This document shows positions 11,916 to 28,300 of a stretch of DNA of 64,000 nt, piece after piece. This DNA comes from Luscinia megarhynchos (Eukaryota; Chordata; Aves; Passeriformes; Turdidae). Below the pieces are notes generated by a model. The model saw only the letters and a list, made by a program, of their open reading frames with translations. It made no database searches and was not told where the DNA came from. Numbering within the stretch: the stretch's first letter is position 1; each line of letters opens with the position of its first letter. The DNA lies in NCBI GenBank assembly GCA_034336665.1, contig CM067584.1, positions 248,001 to 312,000 on the forward strand, given 5' to 3'. A program made the position numbers and the translations under genes.

Positions 11916-13723
11916 TCCAGGGGGGGCTGGGCATCAGCTACAGCCTGGAGCCAGGGAAGGAGCAGAACCAGGAGAGAAACCTGAGTGATGGCAGTCTGAG
12001 AGGCACAGAACAGAAGTGTCTGAAGAGAAACTCCTGTCTCAAGGCTGTGCCACCCAAAGGGCAGCTCTGCTCCTCTTCATAAGTTAAAACTTTCCCAACA
12101 GAGGATCATGTCATTTGAAGCCTAAAATACAAAATGGATACAGCTGCAACAACAGTTGGAATCAAGGTAGAACCTGTGCTTTAGACTAGATCGAAATTCC
12201 AGGGTAGGGCCCAGGGTCTTACCCAGCTCTCACTCCATGAGGAGCTCCTGCTGCCAGCAGGGAGATGTCCAAGCTCTGACTGTTTCTGAACCAGCAAAGA
12301 AACCCAAACCAGAGCTAAACAAAGCAGCTTTTCAACCACCAGATTTTGCAAGAGAGCAATTTTGGGAAAAAAAAAACAACAAAACAATCAACCAACCAAA
12401 AAACCAGCCCAAACCACTGGAAACTGGAATGAAATGGAGGTGTGATGGAGACAGAAGGAGTGACTCAGAGGGAGCAGGACAAGGGGACGAGTGTGAGTGG
12501 TGAGATCACTGAACCCCAGGGATGGCCCAGGGTGTGCAGAGCAGGGTCCCAGTGCTGGGGACACTGGGGACAGGGATCAGAGCCAGCTGCTGTCCCTGAG
12601 CCTTCCCATCCTGCCAACCTCCCCCTGCCACAGAGGGGCTGGGCACCTCTCCCAGCAGGACACAGATTCCCAGGGAGAGACAGGGAAGGGCTCCCCACAC
12701 CTCCCAGCCTCAACAGAGCTTTTATTTTCTGAGAAAGTCTGGAACCGAGGGAACAAAAGCAGGTATTCCAGTGGTGCCAACAGGAAGGGATAAAAACTCT
12801 GTTTCCACAACACTCTTTAGCATCAGAAGTGATGCATCCACTCAAAATACTGAGTCTTCACTTGAACTGAAGCCCTTTGTCTCCCCATCACTAATTGCTG
12901 GCACACTCCTCACCCAGCTTCATTCCTCCTGCTGTAATATTGACTTTTATAAAATCCTCTCTGATCCAAAATTCCCACCACTGAACCTTTGGTTTGACCT
13001 TTGGGCTTTTGTTTTAGTAGCAAAAACCAAACACAGACAACATTTTCAGCCCCATGGATAATGGAAACAGCCCTCACCTGCAGGCTGGCCATTCCCTGCT
13101 CCCCACACATCCTTGTTTTTTGGTCCTGACCCAAACACCCCCAGGCTCTCCTACATGCCCAAAGGTAGATGTGCAGGAGAGGAAAAAGCCAGAATAAACT
13201 AACCTTTCTGAAAGGTGCCAGATTTCCCAATTCTGCCCCAGTTTGCTCTCTGTTCTTACCCACTGCCCCATTATGTACTAGGCTGTTCAGGGGCTTCTCC
13301 AGAATTATTCCCATTTTACACTTCCACAAGATGCCCTGTCCTTCCCATTGCCTCACTTACCAACAAGAAAGAGACTGTTGAGGACAAATGTGTATTAAAT
13401 ATAAACATAAACATAAATAAATATAAAATAATCATTTAGATCTCAAATTTAAGGGCCAGGTTTAACTCCAATGAGCTCCACACCATGTGAGCACCTCAAT
13501 GGTTCCAGAGCAGGAACCAGCATAGTGCTGTGCTTTTTGGGAGCCAAATAAATAATCGGGGCCAGAGCAGCTTAGCCAAAGCAATTAATGCTGAAATTCC
13601 AAATTTCTAATATGGCACTGGTGCTTTAAACCCCGTGGAGGCTCCAGGGCAGCTCCACCTGGAATCCTGAACCCCCTGAAGCACAGCCCACATTTCCCCC
13701 CCAGCACAGCTGGAGGGGCGGGG
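11916..13723 (-). other. 5' part of TMEM230 intron 1 and its exon border
   Basis: The coding exon probably extends about 30 nt beyond the ATG to a 3' splice site near 11945 ('ctggctccag' on the minus strand). Beyond this the sequence is ordinary intron with A-rich and T-rich stretches (12366-12420, 13395-13440). No exon or RNA gene is recognised. Confidence 0.5.
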
Positions 13724-16070
13724 ATGTCACTGTGTGAGAGCCACTGCCCGTGGGGATGTCACTGTGTGAGAGTCACCACTGCCCGCGGGGATGTCACTGT
13801 GTGAGAGTCACCACTGCCCACGGGGATGTCACTGTGTGAGAGCCACCACCCGTGGGGATGTCACTGTGTGAGAGTCACCACTGACCGCGGGCATGTCACT
13901 GTGTGAGAGTCACCACTGACCGCGGGGATTGTCACTGTGTGAGAGCCACCACTGCCCACGGGGATGTCACTGTGTGAGAGCCACTGCCCGCGGGGGATGT
14001 CACTGTGTGAGAGCCACCACTGCCCACGGGGATTGTCACTGTGTGAGAGTCACCACTGCCCGCGGGGATGTCACTGTGTGAGAGCCACCACTGCCCACGG
14101 GGATTGTCACTGTGTGAGAGCCACCACTGCCCACGGGGATGTCACTGTGTGAGAGCCACCACTGCCCACGGGGATTGTCACTGTGTGAGAGTCACCACTG
14201 ACCGCTGGGGATGTCACTGTGTGAGAGCCACCACTGCCCACGGGGATGTCACTGTGTGAGAGCCACCACCCGTGGGGATGTCACTGTGTGAGAGCCACCA
14301 CTGCCCACGGGGATTGTCACTGTGTGAGAGCCACCACTGCCCACGGGGATGTCACTGTGTGAGAGCCACTGCCCGCGGGGATGTCACTGTGTGAGAGCCA
14401 CCACTGCCCACGGGGATTGTCACTGTGTGAGAGTCACCACTGACCGCTGGGGATGTCACTGTGTGAGAGCCACCACGCCCGTGGGGATGTCACTGTGTGA
14501 GAGCCACCACTGCCCACGGGGATTGTCACTGTGTGAGAGTCACCACTGCCCGGCGGGGATTGTCACTGTGTGAGAGCCACCACTGCCCACGGGGATTGTC
14601 ACTGTGTGAGAGCCACCACTGCCCACGGGGATTGTCACTGTGTGAGAGCCACCACTGACCGCGGGGATGTCACTGTGTGAGAGCCACCACTGCCCACGGG
14701 GATTGTCACTGTGTGAGAGCCACCACTGACCCACGGGCATGTCACTGTGTGAGAGCCACTGCCCGTGGGGATGTCACTGTGTGAGAGTCACCACTGCCCA
14801 CGGGGATTGTCACTGTGTGAGAGCCACCACTGCCCACGGGGATTGTCACTGTGTGAGAGCCACTGCCCACGGGGATGTCACTGTGTGAGAGCCACCACTG
14901 CCCACGGGGATTGTCACTGTGTGAGAGCCACCACTGCCCACGGGGATTGTCACTGTGTGAGAGTCACCACTGACCGCGGGGATGTCACTGTGTGAGAGCC
15001 ACCACTGCCCACGGGGATTGTCACTGTGTGAGAGCCACCACTGACCCACGGGCATGTCACTGTGTGAGAGCCACTGCCCGTGGGGATGTCACTGTGTGAG
15101 AGCCACCACTGCCCACGGGGATTGTCACTGTGTGAGAGCCACTGCCCGTGGGGATGTCACTGTGTGAGAGCCACTGCCCACGGGGATTGTCACTGTGTGA
15201 GAGCCACTGCCCGCGGGGATTGTCACTGTGTGAGAGCCACCACTGCCCGTGGGGATTGTCACTGTGTGAGAGTCACCACTGCCCGCGGGGATGTCACTGT
15301 GTGAGAGTCACCACTGCCCGTGGGGATGTCACTGTGTGAGAGCCACTGCCCACGGGGATTGTCACTGTGTGAGAGCCACTGCCCGCGGGGATTGTCACTG
15401 TGTGAGAGCCACCACTGACCGCGGGGATGTCACTGTGTGAGAGTCACCACTGACCCGCGGGGATGTCACTGTGTGAGAGCCACTGCCCACGGGGATTGTC
15501 ACTGTGTGAGAGCCACTGCCCGTGGGGATGTCACTGTGTGAGAGCCACTGCCCACGGGGATTGTCACTGTGTGAGAGCCACTGCCCGTGGGGATGTCACT
15601 GTGTGAGAGCCACCACTGCCCGCGGGGATGTCACTGTGTGAGAGTCACCACTGACCGCGGGGATGTCACTGTGTGAGTGCCACTGCCCGTGGGGATGTCA
15701 CTGTGTGAGAGCCACTGCCCGTGGGGATGTCACTGTGTGAGTGCCACTGCCCGCGGGGATTGTCACTGTGTGAGAGTCACCACTGACCGCAGGGATGTCA
15801 CTGTGTGAGAGCCACCACCCGTGGGGATGTCACTGTGTGAGAGCCACCACTGACCACAGGGCATGTCACTGTGTGAGAGTCACCACTGCCCACGGGGATT
15901 GTCACTGTGTGAGAGCCACCACCTGTGGGGATGTCACTGTGTGAGAGCCACCACTGACCGCGGGGATGTCACTGTGTGAGAGTCACCACCCGTGGGGATG
16001 TCACTGTGTGAGAGCCACCACTGCCCACAGGGATGTCACTGTGTGAGAGCCACCACCACCCATGGGGACA
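13724..16070. repeat. 2.3-kb minisatellite, about 35-bp unit
   Basis: A long array of units close to 'ggggatgtcactgtgtgag' plus 'agccaccactgcccac'. Length divided by unit gives roughly 65-70 copies. Units vary by small insertions or deletions (GATGTCAC versus GATTGTCAC, loss of 'caccact') and by cac/cgc/cgt changes before the G run. It lies between the noncoding first exon and the first coding exon of TMEM230. The repeat-and-spacer look is not a CRISPR: all parts repeat and no unique spacers exist. Confidence 0.95.
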
Positions 16071-16079
16071 CCCGGGGAC

Positions 16080-17045
16080 AGCCGGGATGGGGGATCCAGC
16101 ACGAGAAATCACCCAAAGCACCCCAAATCCACCCAAAACACCCTGAACCACCCTAACTCACCTAAATTCACACAAAACACCCTAAATTCACCCAAAACAC
16201 CTCGAGCCCACCCAACCCACCTAAATTCACTCAAATCCACTCTAAATTCACCCAACCCTGGACCCACCTAAATTCACTCAAACCCACCCTTACCATCTGA
16301 AATCCACCCAAAACAGCCCAAAACACCTAAATTCACCCAAACCCACTCAAAATCCACCCAAATCGCCCCAAAGTCACCCAAACCACCCCGAACCCACCCC
16401 AACTCACCTAAATTCACTCAAACTCACCCTAAATCCACCCAAAACATCCAAATCTACCTAAATTTACTCAAACCCACTCTAAATCTAACCAAACCACCCT
16501 AAATCCACCCAAACCACCTTAAAGCCACGCAAAACACCCAGAATCCACCTAAATTCACTCAAACCCACTCTAAAGCCACTCAAACCACCCAGAATCTACC
16601 CAAATCGCCCTAAAGCCACCCCAAATACACAGAATCCACCCCAACCCGCTCAAACCCACCCGGATTCCAACCCAAACCCAGCTAAACCCACTCCAACCCA
16701 TCCAAACCCACCCCAACTCACCTAAACTCACTCAAACCCACCCTAAATCAACTCAAACCACCCCAAATCACCTAAATTCACTCAAAACCACCCTAAATCC
16801 ACCTAAATTCACTCATATCCACCCTAAATCCACCTAAAACACCCTAAAGCCACTCAAAACACCCAAAAGCCACTCAAAACACCCAAAATCCACTCAAAGC
16901 CACTCAAGTCCACCCGGATTCCAACCCAAACCCAGCTAAACCCACTCCAACTCATCCAAATCCACTCCAGACCCACCCTAAATCCACCCAAATCACCGTA
17001 AAGCCACCCTAAACACCCAGAACCCACTCAAAGCCACCCCGATTG
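16080..17045. repeat. Degenerate A/C-rich satellite-like tract
   Basis: Almost 1 kb built from variants of 'ccaccctaaatccacccaaa' and 'cctaaattcactcaaaccc', nearly free of G on the plus strand. The periodicity is loose (roughly 20-25 bp). It abuts the TMEM230 promoter CpG island on its right. Confidence 0.85.
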
Positions 17046-17049
17046 CAAC

Positions 17050-17240
17050 CCAAACCCAGCCCAGCCCTCCCGAATCGACCCCGGCCCGGCCCGGCCCGGC
17101 GCGTACCTGCAGCCGGCCCGCCCATCCCTGCCCCGGGAAGTCGCTGCCGCTGACGCCGCTTCCCTTCCAGGTCGCGGCCGCCCCGCCCCCGGCTCGCTGT
17201 GCCCGCAGTCCCCGCGCCGCCGCAGCACGGGAAAACACAC
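17050..17240 (-). promoter_or_regulatory. TMEM230: TMEM230 CpG-island promoter and noncoding exon 1
   Basis: A GC- and CpG-rich block with a strong 5' splice site on the minus strand: CTGCAG|GTACGC, with the GT at 17105-17106. A noncoding exon ending at 17107 and starting near 17215-17225 would supply the TMEM230 5' UTR, matching the acceptor just upstream of the TMEM230 ATG. No TATA box is seen, as usual for a housekeeping promoter. The transcription start is inferred. Confidence 0.6.
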
Positions 17241-17284
17241 CCGGGTTATTCAATGCACCCACCCCAGTGTTATAAATGAGAAAC

Positions 17285-17860
17285 AAAAGTCCTGGTATTC
17301 AGCCAAATTTAGATTGCTTTATTTTATAGAGCCAGAGCAAGCAGCGCTGGGGATACATGGGGGGCACTGCCCACTCCATGCTCCACCGAACTTTGGGTTG
17401 CAGCTCCCTTTTATAGCACGGTTTCCTTGTAGTCATCAATAATTGCTATTTTTTGTTGTGATAATTTTGCCAGGGCAGCAGTGGTGGTCCGTGGGATCGC
17501 TGGACAATGAGTCTCTAGACAATTTGTCAAGTCCATAGATAACCATCTGGTCTTGGTAGACAAGGAATGGCAGAAGTCAGGAAGTCTGGTCTTAGGGATA
17601 GGCTGCAATTGATTACACAAAGGCAGGAAACCTCATTTTGCAGAATCTGCTGAGCTGTGTGAAAACCTTGTTTTGCAAGCTGTCAGTAGATACAACTTAT
17701 TTAGAAACGTAATATTAATAACAGGGGGATTTAAAACAAAACTGATGTAATAATATATTTTCCTTTCTTTAGTGTCATGCTTCACTTCAGACCTAAGCAT
17801 TGTGGTTTACACAAACCCCAATAGTTTTATGATTAACACGAATCTTGTACCAGTCATCAC
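17285..17860 (-). mobile_element. LTR-like insert upstream of TMEM230
   Basis: A sharply AT-richer block between two CpG-rich blocks. On the minus strand it reads like an LTR: near the right it has hydrophobic-poor AT-rich sequence, and near its left end an AATAAA-like 'taaaataaagca' next to a short R/U5-like segment. No retroviral genes are present. The ends are not defined, and an ordinary AT-rich intergenic stretch is the alternative. Confidence 0.4.
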
Positions 17861-17864
17861 TGCC

Positions 17865-18010
17865 GGGCAGCAGCGCTCCGAGCCGCGGGCTCGGCTCGTG
17901 GCCGGCACTGCCACCTGCTGCCGTCCTCCGGCACCCGCCGGGACAGCGCTCCGGGCGCTCCGTCCCGGCATTCTCGCGTCTGGCCGACCCGCGGAAGCGC
18001 ACAGCCTCCC
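17865..18010. promoter_or_regulatory. Small CpG-rich block
   Basis: About 145 bp of very CpG-rich sequence between the LTR-like insert and the PCNA 3' end. It may be the displaced outer part of the TMEM230 CpG island. No start site or exon is evident. Confidence 0.4.
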
Positions 18011-18269
18011 GAAAAATACACGGAACATCGGGCAGTGGGTGAGGGTGGGAAGAGCCTTTATAGGATCATGAATTTCAACCAGGGCAGCAGCAGCTCGGTC
18101 ACCACTATTCCCACACCCAGAAACAGACTGGCACCTCTTCCACACCTCTGAGGCATCCAGACTGCACCTCTGAGCCTTGAGAAGGGAATCAGGGCACACC
18201 AGCAGAGCTTCAGAAGCATCAGTTCACCCACCCACATTTAAACACCACAAACTCCATGAAATTATATTT

Positions 18270-18275
18270 TTTATT
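18270..18275 (-). terminator. PCNA: PCNA polyadenylation signal
   Basis: TTTATT on the plus strand is AATAAA for PCNA, about 405 nt past the stop. The implied 3' UTR is about 18255-18678, a reasonable length for this gene. Confidence 0.65.
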
Positions 18276-18509
18276 TCTATTTTCCAAGTTTCAGTCAGAA
18301 TATCGGCTTCAAAAATAAATGAAGTAAGGTCACATAAACTCATGGGATAATAAAATAGCAACCCTAAGCTACAGCTCCACAGGGGAAACTCCAGGGAATA
18401 TCTTGACCCATTAAATATTGCCCCTCTTCTCCAACAGCAGCTGAAAGGAGTAAGAAATCTCATCTTCAGACAGCATCCAAGAGATTGTTGGGAGTACAGG
18501 AACAGACTA

Positions 18510-22339
<3,830 letters not shown>

Positions 22340-25300
22340 ATGAGCGAGGTGCGGCTGCGGGCCGGGCGCGGCCCCGGCGGGGCGCGGGACCCCCAGGATA
22401 AGGTGCGGAGCGGCCCCGGGGGTGGGAGGGGGCTGGGGGCGCGGAGGGAGCCGGGGCGAGCCGGGGGCGCGGGACCTGTGCGCCGCGGGGTCCCGCCGCC
22501 CCGCGGTGAGGCCGCTCTGGGCCCCCGGGCTGCCCCGCGCTCGGGAATTCGCCTTGCGCTCGGTTCATTCGGCCCTGGAGCAGCCGATCCCACCCCCGGG
22601 GGTGTTCGGAGGAGCGGCCCCGGGGCGCGGAGAGCGGGGCGGGAGCTGCGTTTGTGGGATGGCTCAGGTGGGGTCACGAACCTTCCTTCCCTCAGGGCGC
22701 AGCGCCGCGCCTCCCCGGCCAGGGAATGAGCGGGGGATTCTAAACCTGGCTTTGGGGAAGGGTTTGGTACCTTATCAGTTTTCCCTCGGGAATGACACCG
22801 GGGTTACAAACCTGCCTTTAGGGGAGGGTTTGGTACCTCCTAAATTATCCCTAGGGAATGACACCGGGGTTACAAACCTGCCTTTAGGGGAGGGTTTGGT
22901 ACCTCCTAAATTATCCCTAGGGAATGACACCGGGGTTACAAACCTGCCTTTAGGGGGGGGTTTGGTACCTTATAAATTATCCCTAGGGAATGACACCGGG
23001 GTTACAAACCTTCCCTTGGGGAAGAATCTGGTACCTCCTAAGCCATCCCCAGGGAATGAAACAGAGATTCCAAACCTGCCTTTAGGGAAGAGTTTGGTAC
23101 CTATATCATTCCTAGGGAATGACATGGGGGTTACAAAGCTGGCTTTAGGGAAGAATTTGGTACCTCCTAAACCACCCTTAGGGAGGGAGCTGGGGGTTCC
23201 AAACCCCTCAGGTTCCCTTAGGGAAGGGTTTGGTGCCTCCTAAGCCATGCCCAGGGAATGCCTTCCCTGCGAGGGCTCTGTGGGAGTTTCGTGAGGGTTG
23301 CCATTGCGTTTCTCCAAAGGAAAGAGTTTCCTTTTCATGCAGAAAGCAAATATGGCTCTGTTTTTTTGTAATGTCTGTCCTGTTCCAGCCTGAGCCTGGC
23401 TGGATGCTCACAGTCATTTGTCACCCTTGTCATCTGCTCCTGCGCCTTCCCAAAGAGGAAGGCACCATGAGGAATAAACAGTCAGGGAAAACTTTGTAAA
23501 TAACATTTGCAGTGTCACAGGGAGCAAAAAGCTGGAGGGAAGAGCGTTTCTTGCTGTGCTGCTGTTTAATGCACTTACCTTGGGACTGGTCCATCAACCC
23601 TCAGCAGCATCATATTGATGTTTTCTCCATTAGTGCACGAAGGGCACAGCTCAGAGCAGCACAAAATCACCAGATGGAACTCTTTTGCAATTTAAATGCA
23701 ATTTTAATGTGATTTTAATGTGGTTTTAATGTCATTTAAACACCTGCTGGAGGCTGTACGGGCAGGTTTGAGGACACTTCATGGTGCTGATGTGATCAGG
23801 GATGTGGGACAGAAGGAGCCAGCAGTGGTGGGAATGGGTCACTGCTGTGGGTCTGGAGACTGTGCCTCCCTCCCTGGAGCTCTCTGACACCGAGGGAAGG
23901 AGCTCTAAGATGGCTCCAGTTCTGTGGTGGTTGTGCACAGGGTGAGACCTTGAGGTGGGTTCAGCTCAGCTGGAATTTACTCTGCAGCAGAAAACCTTCA
24001 GGGAGTTTCATATTCCAGAAGTGTGGTGGGAGTTGGAAGACTGGCAGGGCTGGTGCTGCTTAAGTGGTGCACAGCAAACTGGCTGGGCCAAGCTGGGATT
24101 CGCTTTAGCTCCTCGTGCTGTGCCCCTAAAGAAGGTCAGAGGGCAATCCTGTTATCTGCACGCTGCTGTTTCCATGTACAGTGAGCCTTCTGAGGGACTC
24201 CTCTGGTATTTCCTTCCAGCTGTCACCTGGAGTGTCCTCACTAGAGACCGGGAACGTTGATGTTGTGCTGCTCCTCGTAAAACAGCTCCAAATCAATTGC
24301 AGGAGGGAAAAAAAAAGGAGTGAAATGTTCCCAAGCAGTGAGGAACAGCTCCCCCAAGGTGCTGAATGTGATGTTTCATAATAGAAGACAGTGATGGGAG
24401 CAGAGAATTTCCCAAAATCGCCAAATATAGCTGCTGGGAGGTTACCTGGTAACTAACCCTTGGTGAAACCTCGGTGCTGTGCTTTCCAAGCTCAGTGGCA
24501 GCGTTTGATTTCCTGCCCTGACACCCAGCACACCCAGCAGTTGTGGTTTTAGTGCTGGAAAAGCCTGGGAGCAGCAGAAACACTCCTGGGTGCTGTTCCT
24601 GGGGGTGTGGGACTGCTGAGGAGGGGACATTCCCATTCCTGCTTGGTCACACTCGGAGCCTTGCCAAGGAGAGTCATTCAGCATATTTTATGTGACACAA
24701 ACCCTGGAGGCTTCTGGAAAGAGCTCTCTGTTGGCAGAACTGCCTTACAATGGGATGGGAGCATCAAGATCCTGGTGTTTTGTGCTCGTTGCCACTTTTC
24801 TGGTTTGGCAGAGCATGGTGGTCTTGGTGGATCTGGGAGGTTCTTCCCAATCTCCCCCTTGCTGCCTCACTCCTGGTTGTTTATTGTTATTACTTATAGT
24901 AAGATCAGGATGGCAGAGGTGGTAGGGGATGTTCCTGCTGCTGCAGGCTGCTGCACTTGGAATGTTCTGTACATGGAACTGTTTTCTGCTCCAGTTTCCA
25001 AATGTGCTGTCAGTGGTGTCAGTAGATGGAGGGTGCTGAGAAGAAGGAATTTGGGATGTTTGCAAGCAGGAAAAATCCCCAGAACTCCTGGAGGTAAAAC
25101 CCTTAAAATCACAGAATCCCAGACTGGTTTGTGCTGGGAGGGACCTTAAAGCCTGCTGCAGGCACTGACCAGAGTGCTCCAAACCTCGTCCAGCCTGGCA
25201 TTGGTGACACCTGAGACTTCAGGAAAGCACAGATTTGGGTTTGGAGGCTCACATCTGAACACACTGGTGCAAGTCCACTCCCTGGTTAGTCCAAATAAAC

Positions 25301-28300
25301 TGGACTGGCAGAGAAATGTGAACAAGACAGTGCAAGGCACTCCCTTAGAGTCAGCAGATTAAATAGCTTGGTATGGTGTTTTTTTCCCCCATTACATTTT
25401 GGAAAAATTTGTACAAACTCCTGAGGAACTGAGGGTCAGAAGGCACCGGCCTTGGCGTGATGCAGGCTCTCATTTCAGAGGACAAAAATAGCCTTTTCCT
25501 GCAGGAACCTCCCAGTGTGAGCAGTTGCTGCAGAGCTGCTTGTTCTCCCCAGCTCTCCCAGACAACAGCAGATTGAAATGTCTGTGCAGGCTCCAGCAGA
25601 CACAGCTCCAGCCTCCCTCAGGCACCCAGAGGCTCTTGCTCTGCTGTTTCTGTGTCTCTGCAGGGAGGTGCCAGCTCAGAAATGCCACTCAGAGCCAGGA
25701 GAACCCAGCAGCACTCCTCAGAACATCTCCATCACGTGCTCAGAGGGGAGGCAGGTTCCTTTCTGAGCAGTAGGAAATTCTGGGGGAATGCCAGAACCAC
25801 CCACCGAGTTTTGTGCTCCTTTCGTGCCCATGAGCTGGTGCTTGCTGACTTTTCCTCTTTTCCTTTTGGTTCCTGGGAGCAGCAGCCCCTGGAGTGGGTG
25901 CTGGGGGTCCCAGCAGAGGGGGAGCTCCTGCTGAGTCCCAGGGATGTGTGACACCCCTGGGCCCCTGTGTGACACCCCTGGGCCCCTGTGTGACACCCAT
26001 GGCTCCTGTGTGACACCCATGGCTCCTGTGTGACACCCCTGGGCCCCTGTGTGACACCCCTGGGCCCCTGTGTGACACCCCTGGCCCCTCTGTGACACCC
26101 CTGGGCCCCGTGTGACACCCCTGGGCCCCGTGTGACACCCCTGGTTCCTGTGTGTGCAGGCTGAGCCTGGCTCCCAGCACATCCTGTGCCTGAGCCAAAC
26201 CACGCTGCTGCTCTGGGATCAGGGGATGAGTTTCCTCTGCTGTTTCAGCCACTCTGCAAACACTCCTGCTTTCTGTGATGTTGTTATTTGCTAAAGGTCT
26301 CCAGGTTTAGGCATGTCCTGATTTCTGTGCCTGTTTTCAGGAATACAGAATGTGGTTATTTTGGGATGGGCATGAGAGTCCTACAACAACATGAATGAAA
26401 CCTGGGCTCTTTGTGTTTCTTCAGACACCAAACCAAGCAGCCAGGTGCCTGCTTGGTGGGGGGATATGAGAAACTTGGCTTTAATTTCCCTGCAGGTTTT
26501 GTCACAGCACAAGACCAGGGTAAAAAACTTTGCAAAAAAACCCCCAGTACTTTTCTGGGACCTTCCCACAAACCAAGCCTGGAAGTTTGATTTTCCTTCT
26601 GGTGTTAATGATCACCAGACTCCTCTTGTTTCACCCTCCCAAGCTGCAAACCCCTGGGAGAGAATATCCTGTAATTTGGGAGTTAGGGGATGAATTTTGG
26701 CTGTGATGTCACCCTGGTGGGTCTGAGGGGCACAGCAGCTCTGGGAGGTTATAGAGGGAAGAGGAATAGAGCAGTTTTCCCAGATGCAGGAATTAAAGCC
26801 CCTTCTGGAAAACATTTTTTCTTTAGTGAGGCTGTTGGGTTTGTGTTCATTAAATTAATTGCATTTGCTTTGATCCTGCAGATGTGCTCAGAGGTGAGAA
26901 CAGAGGTACAGTTGGTCCCTTTTCTTCCAGCTGTCAGCTCTGTTGCCTGAAAAATCAACTCTATTTCCCTTTTCAGCATTTATTTTACAATAACATTTTC
27001 TATTACAGTTTTTTTGTTAAAACCTGGCAGGAAGTCTCAATAAAACAGTGCCTGGCTCCAAGGAAAGTACCTAAATAATGGCTAAATAATTTCTTGAGCT
27101 AATTTAATCTGCCAGCATTGAGTACTTAATTGTGTATCTGTACTGGGCAGAAGATTTTTGGCAGGGAGAGAGTAGGCTCGTTTCTATGGCAACTGAGATC
27201 ATGTCGTGGATATTTGTGTAAAAACCCCTGTGCTCATGGCTTCCTCTGTGAGAAAACCAGAAAACCATGTCAGTGTGAGCACAAATTTCTTATCACCCTC
27301 TTGAAGGAGTCGAGTTGTTTGAAGAAAGCTCAGACAAACTCAGCTCTCTGTGTATCTTTTCTTCAGGGTGGTAAAATGCCCATTGCCAAATGCTGCTCAG
27401 AGCTGATGGTTTCATGAATAGAAAAAGTGACCAGGTATCTGGATTTTCCCAGCTCTGGTTCAGCAGTCAGGACAGACAGGCCTCACAGACATTTGGGGTT
27501 TTACTCTTTCTCCTCTTCACGGCTTCTGTAGAAATCAAGGAATTAGGATAAATTCCCATTCTGGTTTTATTCCTGCAATCCTTTTCCCCATGGTTCTGTA
27601 AGAAGCCTTCAATACTGAGATGATAAAGGAAGAGGGAGCCCTGGGCTCACCTACAGGGTTGGACAAAAAAGCCCTTCAATTGAATAAGCCATAGTGGTTA
27701 AAAAGCCCCAGTGCCCTGGGAACAGTGCCCTGGGGTGGGGATCCTGGAGGGGACTGTGGGAGCTGTCCCCAAGGCAGTGCCACAGCTGGCTTCAGTGGAT
27801 GATGTGATGCACCCCGGGCTTGAACATGTTATTTAGCACTCACTCAGCTGCTTAAAGTGATGATTTGTAGGATGATGGGGGCAATTTGCATAAAAGGTAT
27901 AAAAATAGTGTCAATTACTGTAGCCTATATCTGGCACAGTGTTCTATAAAATCTGATAGGGATCAGGGTGTGCAGGGATCAGGATGTGGCAGGGATCAGG
28001 CTCTGACAGGGATCAGGCTGTGACTGGGATCAGAATGTGCAGGGATCAGGGTGTGACAGGGATCAGAATGTGCAGGGGTCAGTGTGTGACAGGGATCAGG
28101 GTGTGACAGGGATCAGGGTGTGACAGGGATCAGAATGTGCGGGCGTCAGGATGTGAGAGGGATCAGGGTATGACTGGGGTCAGAATGTGGCAGGGATCAG
28201 AATGTGCAGGGATCAGGGTGTGACAGGGATCAGATGTGACAGGGGTCAGGATGGGACAGATCAGGGTGTGACAGGGGTCAGGATGTGGCAGGGGTCAGGA

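Noticed and set aside
13724..16070. CRISPR-like repeat pattern
   Set aside because: All segments repeat and none is a unique spacer; the context is a vertebrate intron. It is a minisatellite.
22422..23243. 273-codon frame after CDS2 exon 1
   Set aside because: Created by a 66-bp unit; no homology, and the known exon 1 donor precedes it.
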